Part shown: positions 22,976-33,553 of the stretch, in pieces | How positions within the stretch are numbered: position 1 is the stretch's first letter | Layout: the number at the start of each line of letters is the position of its first letter | From: Micropterix aruncella | Lineage: Eukaryota; Arthropoda; Insecta; Lepidoptera; Micropterigidae | DNA length: 64,000 nucleotides | Assembly: GCA_944548615.1 (NCBI GenBank) | Contig: OX155980.1 | Coordinates: 2,475,884-2,539,883 of the forward strand | Reading direction: 5' to 3' | Program-made: the position numbers and the translations under genes | Notes under the pieces: model-generated | What the model was told of the DNA's origin: nothing | The model's database searches: none | Seen by the model: only the letters and a program-made list of their open reading frames with translations

Positions 22976-23550
22976 CATAGCTTTTATCGCGGGCCTAGGC
23001 CAGCGCGGCGACCGAACGAAGAAATTTCTTAACGAAAATTAATGATATTAAACTGATAATTACGTCTAAACGAGTACTGCTTACGATTCGAAAAAAATAT
23101 ATGTTAAACAAGAATATTTTTTTAATATTCTTAGCTTTGAACATTTTAGATTTTGTTTATATTACATAGTGTAATTAATTTGTGAAATTAGGTCTAACCG
23201 AACACAAAAACGACTACTACGCAAATACTATCTGGTGTATTATTATGAAACCTGCACCATTTTAAAGATAATTTAATTATCTATCTTTTTGTCTACCGAT
23301 TTTTTTTGAATAATCCGTTTTTTTTTGCTTTATCGAATAAAAAATTCGTGCGCGGCGCTCTATCGGAAGACGTTTAAATTATTCCGAAGCCGCAAATGAT
23401 TCGGAATAATTTCAACGTTTTCCGATAGAGCGCAGTTATCTGATATCAGAAAAAAATAAAAAAATAATAAATAAATAATTATAATTGCATAAGTTGTTAA
23501 AATTCTTTGCAATAGCTTTACCGCGGTAGTCCCCGAGTGCCTTACGTATT
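22976..23550 (+). mobile_element. H element copy 7
   Basis: Complete copy with a shortened central hairpin loop and small changes at the 3' end (CGCGGTAGTCC and CTTACGTATT). It is flanked by T-runs. Confidence 0.9.
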
Positions 23551-26321
23551 TTTTTTATTTTACACCAGTCACTCAGTCAAAAATTCTGACACGTCCACAA
23601 AATCCACAGAGATATATCACTATACCAATAACGGACACGTAGGAAATAGCGATTTTGTTGTAAGCTGCAAGAAATACCGAATAATTATAAGAAAATACAA
23701 GTAAGATGTATAAATTTGGATTTTACTTAATAAAAAAAAATCGGTTTGTATCACCACAAGACATTCCCGAAAAATAGCCAAGGACTGATTTCAACTGAAT
23801 ATTAATTTCATAAGAAAAATCGAGGAGTGCGCTCTCTCGCCCGACGGACGAACCCCGTTGGGTTCGCGCAAACCGCCTCGGGCGGCGCGGTTCGTTTTCT
23901 TGTCGTAGAGCGGGTTTGGGCCAAGCACTAACAGATGGCAACCCAACCATAACAAAATTTCACAATTTCAGTTTGGCCTCACAAGATATCAGTATACAAA
24001 ATTTCAAGTTTTTAAGTCCAATATTTCAACATTGAAATGTGACTAGGTGCTTCCCCTGTGGATCAATTTCAAGCACAACCTTGTTAACTCTTACCATTAT
24101 TAAATGTTGCCTGCATGTCAAATTTCAGCTCAATCGGATGAAGAGTTTGGTAGATATCGTGTTGGAATACACACAGACTGTAATCTGGAAATGGTCCTAC
24201 CGCCCTACCTAAACGAACATACGTGATACATCCGCTATACGCAACAAACCGTATCCCGTACGTTCAACAAACCATATCCCGTACGTACAAATGAAAACGA
24301 AGCCTACAAATCGTACGTGATACGTCAAATCGTTCCTATGATTCTAAATTTTAAAAAAAACGAATCTCATAAATGGGTCTATTGTGTTAAAAAGCTTTCT
24401 GGTATATTGTAACCAAGTACTGTAGAACTCCAATTATCCGAACTCCGACTATCCGAATCGCCAATTATCCGAAATGAAAAAAAAAACGGAAAAAAATAGA
24501 AGGAAACGGACTGATTGCTAACATCCCAACTAAGAATTGTTGGAAAAAGGGAATAGCCAGTAACAATCATTTTCTTAAACATATATACTAGAATGTAGTG
24601 TTTATTCATATATTTGTATGTATTATTACTTATTTTCCACTTAAATTTATTGTATATAATGTAAAGTTTACTTTATTTTTAGCCCTTAATTGCATACATA
24701 TATATTTTTTTTTTCTACTTTAAATTTTACTTTAATTTGTGTAAACAACACATTTGTTAGATTTAGAAATATTTAAATTTGATCACCTTCGTCAGTTCGC
24801 GAGTTACAAAAATACAGTTGGTATAACACAGCACAGCCAGAGACAGACCTTCTAGGTCTAGTTGGTTGTGCGATTTCGCCTCATTCGGATATGCTAGCAT
24901 ATTTATATCCATAGAGCTATGTTTTTCGCTATTATAATGTTTGTTCTTAATTATTCCTCATGTACAACAGTATGCATGTCCTTGTATTTTTTTGTTCTTG
25001 TACGTTATAAATAAATAAATAAATAAAAATAAATAAATAATAATCTTGCAAACATCACAATATTGCCAAACGTCACAATATTGTTGCAGTCTGTTATAGA
25101 TATCATGAAACGTTATTTCAGAAGGCAACTTAAGGAAACTTTTGGTATAGGGCAAAGACGAAGAAGGTGTGTTGGCTGACCACAAACAAATACATTTTAA
25201 TGATTGAACTTAATGTCGAAGTTAAAGCAGTCACGGGAGTAAAAGCTGTTTTTCTTTAAAATAGTTTTTTTTTCTCCCATTTTTAATATGCATACAGTAA
25301 TTAATTAAAATAGATCCTATTTTTAAAAAAAAAAACAAATACCTATCGGAATATTTAATTATCCGAATGGGGTACGGTCCTAATTGATTCCTTTAATTGG
25401 AGTTCTACTATATTCTTATAAAGAAATATAATGAAAAAAAATTACGATTTTTTACCAACTTTTTGAATAACAATCCAGTTAGTAAGAATAAGGGCGGTTA
25501 ATCGTCGCAGGGGGCTCAAAATGGATATTTCCGTGTTCATCTCAAAAAAAAAATTTGCGCGTTAACAACTTCTTTCTCTCCTCGTCGCTTGGCAGACACG
25601 AAAAGTAAAATCAGAGTTCTCAAAAAAGATAGGAAAAAAAATATTTTTTGTTTCTACAAATTCCAGTGTAGCCTACACATAGGAATTTCTGTAATAACGA
25701 CCTTTAATCCGCACTTTCTCGTCTACTGAATATAAAACGACAATAATTTTTTTGTAATATATTTGTAATATATAGTATTAATCGCATCGTTAATTCCTCG
25801 ATCATAGGTGGTTGTCGGAAAGTAATTTCGCGGACTCAAGGCATAATTTGGCAATTGCCTCCGTAATTTTTTGAAGTGATAAGAGATTAGTATCCTAGTA
25901 TAGATATTAATAATATTTCTACAACCCGATTTATGAATCAATCGAATTTAACTGATTTAGGCCAACTTGAATAAACGCTTCGCAATAAAGCACTGATTGA
26001 TTATATAAGCGTTGTATTCTGAGACGTAATCGATATCAACCTTTATAAAATCGCCATCAATTCCATCATAAACGGGGCCATAGTTAGATTTAATCCTTAT
26101 AATTGTTTTACTAACCACGTCATTATTAGTTGAAGTGAAAATAGTATCAAGTGTTTGATTTTTAATATATATTCAATAATCGATTATAATTATTATCTGG
26201 GAATTAAATTCAGCGCCGCCTTAAGATACAGTTGACGAATATCTAACTAACGGCCTGGCGAGTATCCCCAAGGCTTTCGGGTATTTTTTTTTGAAAATAT
26301 ACTTTTGGGCTCTGTTTAATA
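23551..26321. other. 2.8-kb region without recognised genes
   Basis: Mostly AT-rich. It contains a GC-rich patch at about 23820-23930, a short direct repeat around 24245-24290 (CAAACC(G/A)TATCCCGTACGT) and an (AAAT)n tract at 25013-25043. The words after 24120 resemble TE 3' UTR phrases (CTCAATCGGATGAAGAG). No coding motifs. Confidence 0.45.
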
Positions 26322-26535
26322 TATGTATATCACGGTTGTTTGACATTATAAATAGGATGAAACAAATTTACCGCTCGAAGGTAGTAGCCTTTGCTGCTGG
26401 GTAAACTCAATGTCTACCCAGCAGCAGCAGGGTAGACATTAAGTTTATCCTGGACAACGGCGGCGGCTGCAACGTTACCGAAACGTCGGGTGCTACAAAC
26501 TTCATGCGGTAAATTCGTTTTATCCATTTATAATA
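26322..26535. repeat. palindromic repeat related to 120-275
   Basis: The left arm TTTGACATTATAAATAGGAT...AAATTTACCGC is inverted relative to the right arm GCGGTAAATTCG...ATCCATTTATAATA. Between them are CTGCTGGGTA/TACCCAGCAG-type words and a copy of CCTGGACAACGGCGGCGGCTG, then ACCGAAACGTCGGGTGCT. Class unknown. Confidence 0.55.
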
Positions 26536-26744
26536 TAAATGAACATTTGCAGAAATGTTCTATACTATAATACCATAGGATGGCATAAAATATACTACGC
26601 TATTTTGATTATAAATTATTTAATGAATATGAATTAAATATTAAACTCATATATTCCACTATACTGTAATATATTCCAAACCATCCCACTATATCACACC
26701 AGCCTTATTTTTGTCATTATACAAAACCTACATGAGTCCAATCT

Positions 26745-27063
26745 TAGAGTTAGGATTCCACATTTGGATCTTTCTCTGTTAAAGACGAGGATACCCCCGA
26801 GAAAGTCTTGCGCTTGGCGCCCGAGATGCGAATGGTTTTTAAAAAGCTTGAATAGCAACTACTTTTACACAAGGATCGTAGAACCAGGGGTGACCTCATT
26901 GAGACGTATAAGATCATAAATGGATTGCCATCGGTTGTCTTCAATCTTAAAGCGGAACCACATGCTTCATGGGCGAGGACACGACTTCAAACTGGGAAAA
27001 AACACGATTCCACACCAATTCCAGAAAACACTTTCTAGCCAACCGGACTGTAGCTAGAAAGCT
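26745..27063 (+). pseudogene. LINE reverse transcriptase C-terminal remnant
   Basis: The plus strand reads DRRTRGDLIETYKIINGLPS at about 26873-26930 and, after a frame change, RKHFLANRTVA near 27020. Both are typical of the extreme C-terminus of CR1/Rex1-type and related LINE RTs (RR.RGDLIE.YKI.nG; R..FF.NRVV). Only ~100 codons remain. A SINE follows immediately. Confidence 0.6.
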
Positions 27064-27209
27064 AGGCCCGGTGGCATAGTGGCTAGGTCGCCTGATCTTA
27101 CATTTTAAGGTTCCGGGCTCGATTCCCGGCTGGGTTACCATTTTCCGTTGGGATCAAATTAACGGAATTGCGTTTCAACCCTGTCGATCGAATGCAATAA
27201 CAAGAAACA
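27064..27209 (+). mobile_element. tRNA-derived SINE, copy 2, tail split by F3
   Basis: Head GGCCCGGTGGCATAGTGGCT, B box GGCTCGATTCC, body CCGTTGGGATC and tail GATCGAATGCAATAACAAG match copy 1 at 8823-8993. The tail is interrupted at 27209 by the F3 element and resumes at 29489 as AATAACAAGACACACACTTA, which is the tail sequence of copy 1. Confidence 0.8.
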
Positions 27210-27843
27210 ACTAGAGTTTTCAACTACAACGGGCGAACCCGTCACCTCAGGAAGTTTTAACGACTAGTCTTTAAAACTTCCTAAAACTACAACGACTAGT
27301 CGCAGAATACTTGGACAAGATAGTCCACCGTCACATGCCGCCACATGCCCGTAAGAGACCAACGCCTTAACCGCGAGATAGCCAGGAGTGTTACCCAGCG
27401 GGCTTACACTCAGGACCTAACTTCCAATTGCGACCAGATTACTCCGGTCCCTCGATTGGTTACGAGTTAGAGGTCATCCGATCCTGGGTGAACAGCCTGG
27501 CAAAGGACGCCTTGGTCCGCGATAGATTCGGTGTACTCCGTTTCACCGCTTCGTAAGGGAGAGGACCGCGCAAGCGACCTCGAACTCGGAACCAATCGAG
27601 AGACCGGAGAAATCTGGTCACAATTGGTAGTTAGGGCGCGAGCGCCGCCCGCCAGGTAACATACCTGGCTACTCACAGTAAGGAGTTGTCTTCTAACGGG
27701 TTGTGGCGTAGCTAGACGTCGAATTTGTTATGTCCAAAGTCTTCTACGCTCACTGCACGGTCGATAGAACGATGAATCGTTAAAACGTCCTGCAGTGACG
27801 GGTTCGCCCGTTGTGGTTGACATCTCAATATGTTAGTCAGAGT

Positions 27844-28510
27844 TGGGAGCTAACGGGCCCATGATGAGGTGGCCTCGATGACCCATATGTTCAGGGTCGG
27901 TCACACTCACGGGTCAACACCCATCCGACGGCCTCCACGCACGGGGTGCGAACCTGGGTAGGACACTGGGTCAACCAGTCTCCCCTGGGAATCAAACCTC
28001 TGGCGCTCCTGGACGGTCTGCACACCGAGCGGCGCAAGCCAATCGATTGTGCTCTCCGACTAACAGTCGGGGGAGTCTGGGAACTGTATTGTTTCCTATA
28101 GAGCGGGGGTGGTTGCCTACCTTACGGCGACTGCTCTTGAAATGACCATTGGCCATCCGATCCTGGGTGAACAGCCGGGCAAAGGACGCCTTGGTCCGCG
28201 ATAGATTCGGTATACTCCGTTTCACCGCTTCGTAAGGGAGAGGACCGCGCAAGCGACCTCGAACTCGGAACCAATCGAGAGACCGGAGAAATCTGGTCAC
28301 AATTGGAAGTGAGGGCGCGAGTATCACGAGCCCGCCGGGTTTATTCCTGGCTAACTCGCGGTAAGGCGTTGGACTCTCACGGGTTGTGACGTAGCTAGAC
28401 GTTGGATTGTATTGTCCAAAGTCTTCTACGCTCACTGCGGGGCGATAGAACGACTAATCGTTAAAACGTCCTGTGGTGACGAGCTCGCCCGTTGTAGTTG
28501 TCACCGCAAG
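27844..28510 (-). mobile_element. F-family retroposon, complete copy F4 (667 bp)
   Basis: Flanked by a perfect 14-bp direct repeat, ATGTTAGTCAGAGT (27830-27843 and 28511-28524). On the minus strand it starts CTTGCGGTGACAACTACAAC and ends GTTAGCTCCCA. It matches copy F2 along its whole length, with the same size. It inserted into sequence of its own family. The minus strand has a 147-codon frame (27992-28435) that partly matches the 112-codon frame of F2. No domain is recognised. Confidence 0.75.
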
Positions 28511-28793
28511 ATGTTAGTCAGAGTGGGCGGGCGGTGGGCGGGGTTTGCTGCCCTCACCTATCGCCTTGAAACTCTTAACTGTTAGTCAGAGTGCACAGTC
28601 GATTGGCTTACGCCGCACGGTGGGCAGACCGTCCAGGAGCGCCAGAAGGTTGACTCTTAAGGGAAACTAGCCCTATAGCCAGAGTCCTGCCCGGGCTCGC
28701 ACTTCAGGCGTTAAGGCCGTCTGATGGGTGTTGACCCGTGAGTGTGACCAACCTTGAACAGAATGGGTCTTGGTGGCCAACTCAGCAAGGGCC

Positions 28794-29473
28794 TGTAGGA
28801 ACTTCGTCCTACATATCAAGTCAACAAAAGCATTAGATTCTAAAGAAATCTATAATCGCAAACACAATCAATTCTACACGTGTACCGCTATTAAATTCCA
28901 TCTAATTTCGGTAATTAATGCAGTCGGAAGCCGGTGACTCATGTCAATTTCTTCTGATAGATTCAATCGACACACTTATTTCCCCCACGCTCTTAACATT
29001 GCGTCATGTAGTACAGTATATAAACCGGTACATTCGACTAATTAATTATCATCCTCGGGCAGTCGCCCACACCGGTTAATCATCCTCGAGTGACCGTCTA
29101 CCGCGCTCATACCTCGCAATCATCCTCGAGTCGTCTCCCGCCGCGCATCATTCTCGAGTAGACGTTACTCATCATCCTCGAGCGGTCGTTTTCCTCATCA
29201 TCATCTACGAGCAGTCACTTCATTATCCGCGATATTAATCTTCGAGTAGTCATCAACCATCATATCCGCGATCATCATCTTCGAGCACTCACTTTCAAAC
29301 CGCGCGCCGCGACTCAATATTCGGAAGCGTTATAACTGGCAATCATCAACCAAGTTCATCACTAAACAACTTCAGCTTCATCAGGAACGCCTTTCATTAC
29401 GGAGAAAACCCCCTGATGATACCACCTCCTCACTACGAGCAAATTGGAGTCCAGTGAGGGGTGGTCCCTCACA
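28794..29473 (+). mobile_element. solo LTR, family S, 680 bp
   Basis: Starts TGTAGGAACTTCGTCCTACA (a small hairpin) and ends GGTCCCTCACA. The 4-bp duplication GGCC (28790-28793 and 29474-29477) fits the uninterrupted F-family end GGGCCCATTAG. A TATA box lies at 29017-29024 (TATATAAACCGG). Between 29041 and 29290 there are about seven degenerate repeats of ATCATC(C/T)(T/A)CGAG spaced by 25-45 bp, absent from the relative at 378-986. The terminal hairpin GTGAGGGGTGGTCCCTCAC is shared with that copy. Confidence 0.85.
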
Positions 29474-29502
29474 GGCCCATTAGCTCCCAATAACAAGACA
29501 CA

Positions 29503-29850
29503 CACTTACATACATGTTACACACTGACATACATATAAACACTTTACAGTAGGGTTGGTTGTAAGATATTATCGTATAATAGACTCGCCTGTCTATAATA
29601 CGACAATCGCATTAGACTGTCATTAGATATTCACAATAGACCCGCCCATTGTGAAATTTCACAGTAAAGAGTTGAAACAAACAAACTGTATACCAGTGAA
29701 ACAGTTTACCTTCTGCAGTGGTTGAAGCGTTAGTATCAACTTATTTTAAAAAGACTAGATTTTTAAAGACGATTAAAAATATATTTTAAATAAACTCACT
29801 GTTAAATTCAGAAATATAAGCACTAATGCTGTCTGTCTGTAAAATATATA
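29503..29850. other. spacer
   Basis: Begins with the rest of the SINE tail (CA-rich). The remainder is AT-rich with no recognised feature. Confidence 0.45.
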
Positions 29851-30443
29851 AATACGTGTGGCACTCGGGGACTGCCGCGGTAAAGCTATTGCATAGCATT
29901 TTTTAACAACTTATGCAATTATAATTATTTATTTATTTTATTTTTTCTGATATCAGATAACTGCGCTCTATCGGAAAACGTTGAAATTATTCCGAATCAA
30001 TTGCGGCTGCGGAATCAAATGATTCGGAATAATTTAACCGTCTTCCGATAGAGCGCCGCGCACAAATTTTTTATTCGATAAAACAGAAAAACCGGATTAT
30101 TCGAAAAAAATCGTAGATAAAAAGATAGATAATTAAATTATCTTTAAAATGGTGCAGGTTTCATAATAATACGCCAGATATTATTTGCGTAGTAGTCGTT
30201 TTTGTGTTCGGTTAGACCTAATTTCACAAATTAATTACACTATGTAATATATACAAAATCTAAAATATTCAAAGCTAAGAATATTAGGAAAATGTTCTTG
30301 TTTAACATATATTTTTTTCAAATCATAAGCAGTACTAGTTTAGACGTAATTATCAGTTTAAAATAATTAATATTCGTTAAGAAATTTCATAATTCGGTCG
30401 ACGCGCTGGCCTAGGCCCGCGATAAAAGCTATGCAATAGCTTA
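29851..30443 (-). mobile_element. H element copy 8
   Basis: Complete minus-orientation copy, from ACGTGTGGCACTCGGGGACT at the left to GCTATGCAATAGCTTA at the right, with the central hairpin. A little more diverged than most copies near its right end. Confidence 0.9.
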
Positions 30444-31677
30444 ATAATAATGATTTCTGAGTTCTCTAAATTTGTGTGAAATCTGTGAGAATAACGTTAT
30501 GATACGAAATTTCTCCTCTCTATTTCCTCACCGCAGCATCAATACATAAATTACTGGCTTCTGAGAGGCGAGCTCCTCGAAAATAATAATATACATATAT
30601 CCTGAGAGTGCCTTCAAGTGACATATTTCGAAATTAAGGCGACGATGTAGGTAAATTTCGAAAATTACATTTTTTGGCAATTTTTGAACAGTCATACTGA
30701 AATAACTGATGATGTTAGCCAACAAAAAAAAATTATCGTAACTCACAGTACCTTTCTTAAGTAGATAGCTATTTCAGATTTTTTTTTAAGTATTGGAAAA
30801 TTGAGGAAAATAATTAAATCTGGGAGCTATACAGGAAATTTTCATTTTAGAGCATTTTTTGAAACGTGCCTCACACTAAACTGCACGATCAAGAAACTCA
30901 AAAAAAATACTACGGCATTTTAACAATAGTTGTAAAGAGGAATGCTTTCGCATAAATTTAAAAAAATAAGTTTTTCTTGTTAAAAAAAAATATATAAAAA
31001 GTGTAACTTTCATCCATATTCACTGTTAAATATTACTTATTACTGTGTGTTTTTTTCAAGTTTGTTTTTTTTTACATAAACTATGTACAATAAACTTGTA
31101 GTACTGACGATTATTTTTTTCAAATAAAATATCAGTATATTTTAAAAATAATATTTTGCAGAGCCCGTTTATATTATTTTTGTCATACAATGAGATGAGC
31201 GCGCTCTTCTCGCGACGATGCGCTGGCATTCAAAATGCCGCAAGCGACATTGGGTCAATATGGTTCTTATGTGGGGATCAATTACTGATTCAAATGGCAT
31301 AACAGCCAACCTTTTATAATGAAATGTTATTGGCTCTTAGAAACGTGGTTCATTTCGGCTTCGAAGGCCGACATATGCGGTTGCGTTCGCGACGCTCTGT
31401 TTCATGACTTATTATTACCAAATTGACATTTCGATGGATCGGAGATGTGAAGTAAAAAAATATCGGTTTTAGATGGCTATTTCACCGTGTAAATGAAAGA
31501 GGTTTAAAAACATGATAAATCATATGTTGAAAAATAGAAACAATAATAAGTAAAATAATATTTAATATTTATTTATTTTTTTTAAAATTTACAATATTAC
31601 TTTTTTTTAATAAAAAGTGTTCATTTATTTGATAACAATGTTTCTTTATGTATAAAAACAAAAAAAAAATATACATA

Positions 31678-31763
31678 TCGGTAGGTTTTGAACCTACGAC
31701 CGGTGTGATCTTATGCGAGTTTAAAACAAGTGCGCCACTTCAGCTTGCTTCCCGCGAGTCAAA
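31678..31763 (-). repeat. tRNA-like sequence inside transposon A
   Basis: On the minus strand an A-box-like AAGCTGAAGTGGCGCA is followed about 45 bp on by the B box GGTTCAAAACC in a T-arm-like CGTAGGTTCAAAACCTACC. The anticodon arm is not canonical. It is probably the head of a SINE or a tRNA pseudogene. It is shared with copy B, so it was in the element before they separated. Confidence 0.5.
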
Positions 31764-31996
31764 ATGTGTCATATATAAGGGGACAGTAAATAATGCCAAT
31801 ACATTTGCGTTAGAGCCATATGACAGAGCTATACACCATGTATAAATATAATATACTATTAGGCTACGATTCTGACCGTTCTAATATAGAAAACCGTCAG
31901 ATAGGCAGAATTGTAATTTAAAAAACAAAACGTAGGTATCTACTTTTTAAAAGCTTTTATTCAACTTGTAATGTCTGTGAAAAAAAAAAACTAAAA

Positions 31997-33133
31997 ATGC
32001 GAAGAAATATTACATCAGCAGTAGCTTATAATAAATGTCAAAACATTTCAATTGATGAGAAAATTGATTTCCTGTATAATGACATTTTGAACGCCCCGAT
32101 AGATGCATTTGGAAACCATGATAAATGTAGAAGTTTTTAAAATTGTTTGTCGGAAAATGAAACACTGGATGCAATGAGTTGTTTGATGGGTGACATTATT
32201 TGGGAAAGAATACGTTACATAACTTAAAACGTAGGTAGCAATACATGCAAGAAGCCTAATTCATGATGTAGATAGTAATGTTCTCGAAAGGTTTAACGGC
32301 ATCATTGCAAAATTTATTGGTGGTAAGAGGACAAATTACATCCAAAAGCAGTCTTACCAAGCGCGATGTAATGCGGCAGTTATATCATTTAATACAAAAC
32401 AGCCACTCTCAAGATTACATAAAAAATATATAGGCAAAAGTCCCTCTGGCAGGATATCAAAAGTGGAATAAAGAAGACAGAGGCATTTAAGTAAATCCAT
32501 TCTTTATAAAAGAAATAAAAGCAGAAAGTTTTTTTGAAAAAAAAAACAATAATTCGCATTATGGAGAACATTGCAACCAACCCGATGTTCCATCAGAAAT
32601 ATTCGAAAAAAGCAAAGCTCTGTTATTTCAAGAATTGGAAAATAGAAAAATGATCGATTGCGAATTGAAAAACTTACGGTTATTCAAGGTGAAAGCAGCG
32701 AGTGGTTGGAATTACGAAGAAAAATGGTAACTGCGTCTAACTTTGGCAAAATTGTCAATAGTTAACAACACACAAAATGCGCCAATTTAGTTAAATCCAT
32801 GACTGAAAATGGGATTTGAGCAACGTAGCATCAATTTGCCATGGAAAAGAAAATGAAACAACTGCACTAGAATGAAAAATATGTCTAGAAAAAGTGGAAA
32901 TTCAGCAATGTGGATTATTCATTGACCCTAAATTTCCATTTTTGGGAGCTTCTCCAGATGGAATATCTGATGATTATATTTTTGAAGTCAAATTTCCCAT
33001 TACAGCGCATAGAATCTGGTTAACGGAAGCGACAAGAAAAAGAAAAGTGACATTTTGGAAACAGAAAGATGGAAAACTTGAAATCAGCATCAAACATCAC
33101 TGGTACGTTCAAGTTCAAGGACAGGTCCATATA
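31997..33133 (+). pseudogene. transposon gene with YqaJ-type nuclease domain, copy A, first part
   Basis: From the ATG at 31997 broken frames give NDILNAPIDAFGNHDKC, SCLMGDIIWERIRY, VLERFNGIIAKFIGGKR, QSYQARCNAAV, then MVTASNFGKIVN and, from 32894, a clean 80-codon stretch. That stretch has FPFLGASPDGI, FEVKFPI and HHWYVQVQGQVHI. The D of SPDG and the E-x-K of EVK are the expected metal-binding residues of the YqaJ/lambda-exonuclease fold. The VERFN..IAKFIGGKR block and YqaJ domain occur together in proteins of insect mobile elements. Several stops and frameshifts make it inactive. The gene is cut at HI by the LINE insertion and resumes at 35092. Confidence 0.75.
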
Positions 33134-33553
33134 TAATTTCTTTTTATTTATTTATTTTTTATTTTATTTCTGGAAAAATACAGCGCATACAATATACATA
33201 CGTGTGCATAAATGTAGAAAAAAAAGAAAAACATTACGCCTATAATCGTTTATTACACATTTGGATTTCAGCATATTACACTTAAAAATTAATTATAAAA
33301 TAAACAAAGTTCATATTAAATATAAAAAATATATAGAAAACCGATGGGAGAGGTAGGGAATTGGAAGTGATTAGGAAGAAGGAGTTAGACGATGGTATGT
33401 GTATATGTATATAGTTATAAATAAAGTTATAGATAGGTCGTATAGTGGATATATAAATACAGATATTTATTGATGTTTATAGGTATTTATAGATATATAA
33501 TAAATATTTATAGATATTTATAAATATTTGTGGGAGCTACTGATATGTTGTAT

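Larger units (their letters stand above)
27210..29488 (+). mobile_element. F-family retroposon F3, compound locus
   Basis: The outer element is bounded by a 14-bp direct repeat, AATAACAAGA(A/C)ACA (27196-27209 and 29489-29502), inside the SINE tail. It starts ACTAGAGTTTTCAACTACAA and ends TTAGCTCCC at 29488. Inside, a plus arm (27210-27478) meets an inverted arm (27479-27829). Then come the complete minus copy F4 (27844-28510) and the distal part of the family (28525-28793). The solo LTR (28794-29473) follows, and then the last 15 bases. At least three insertion or rearrangement steps are needed. Confidence 0.7.

Noticed and set aside
27992..28435. 147-codon frame in F4 and its 112-codon counterpart in F2 as a real gene
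   Set aside because: The similarity follows from the near-identity of the two copies; the diverged copy F5 does not keep the frame and no domain is visible.
31678..31763. tRNA gene on the minus strand
   Set aside because: Only the T-arm and an A-box-like word are convincing; the anticodon arm does not fold and it is duplicated as part of a transposon.
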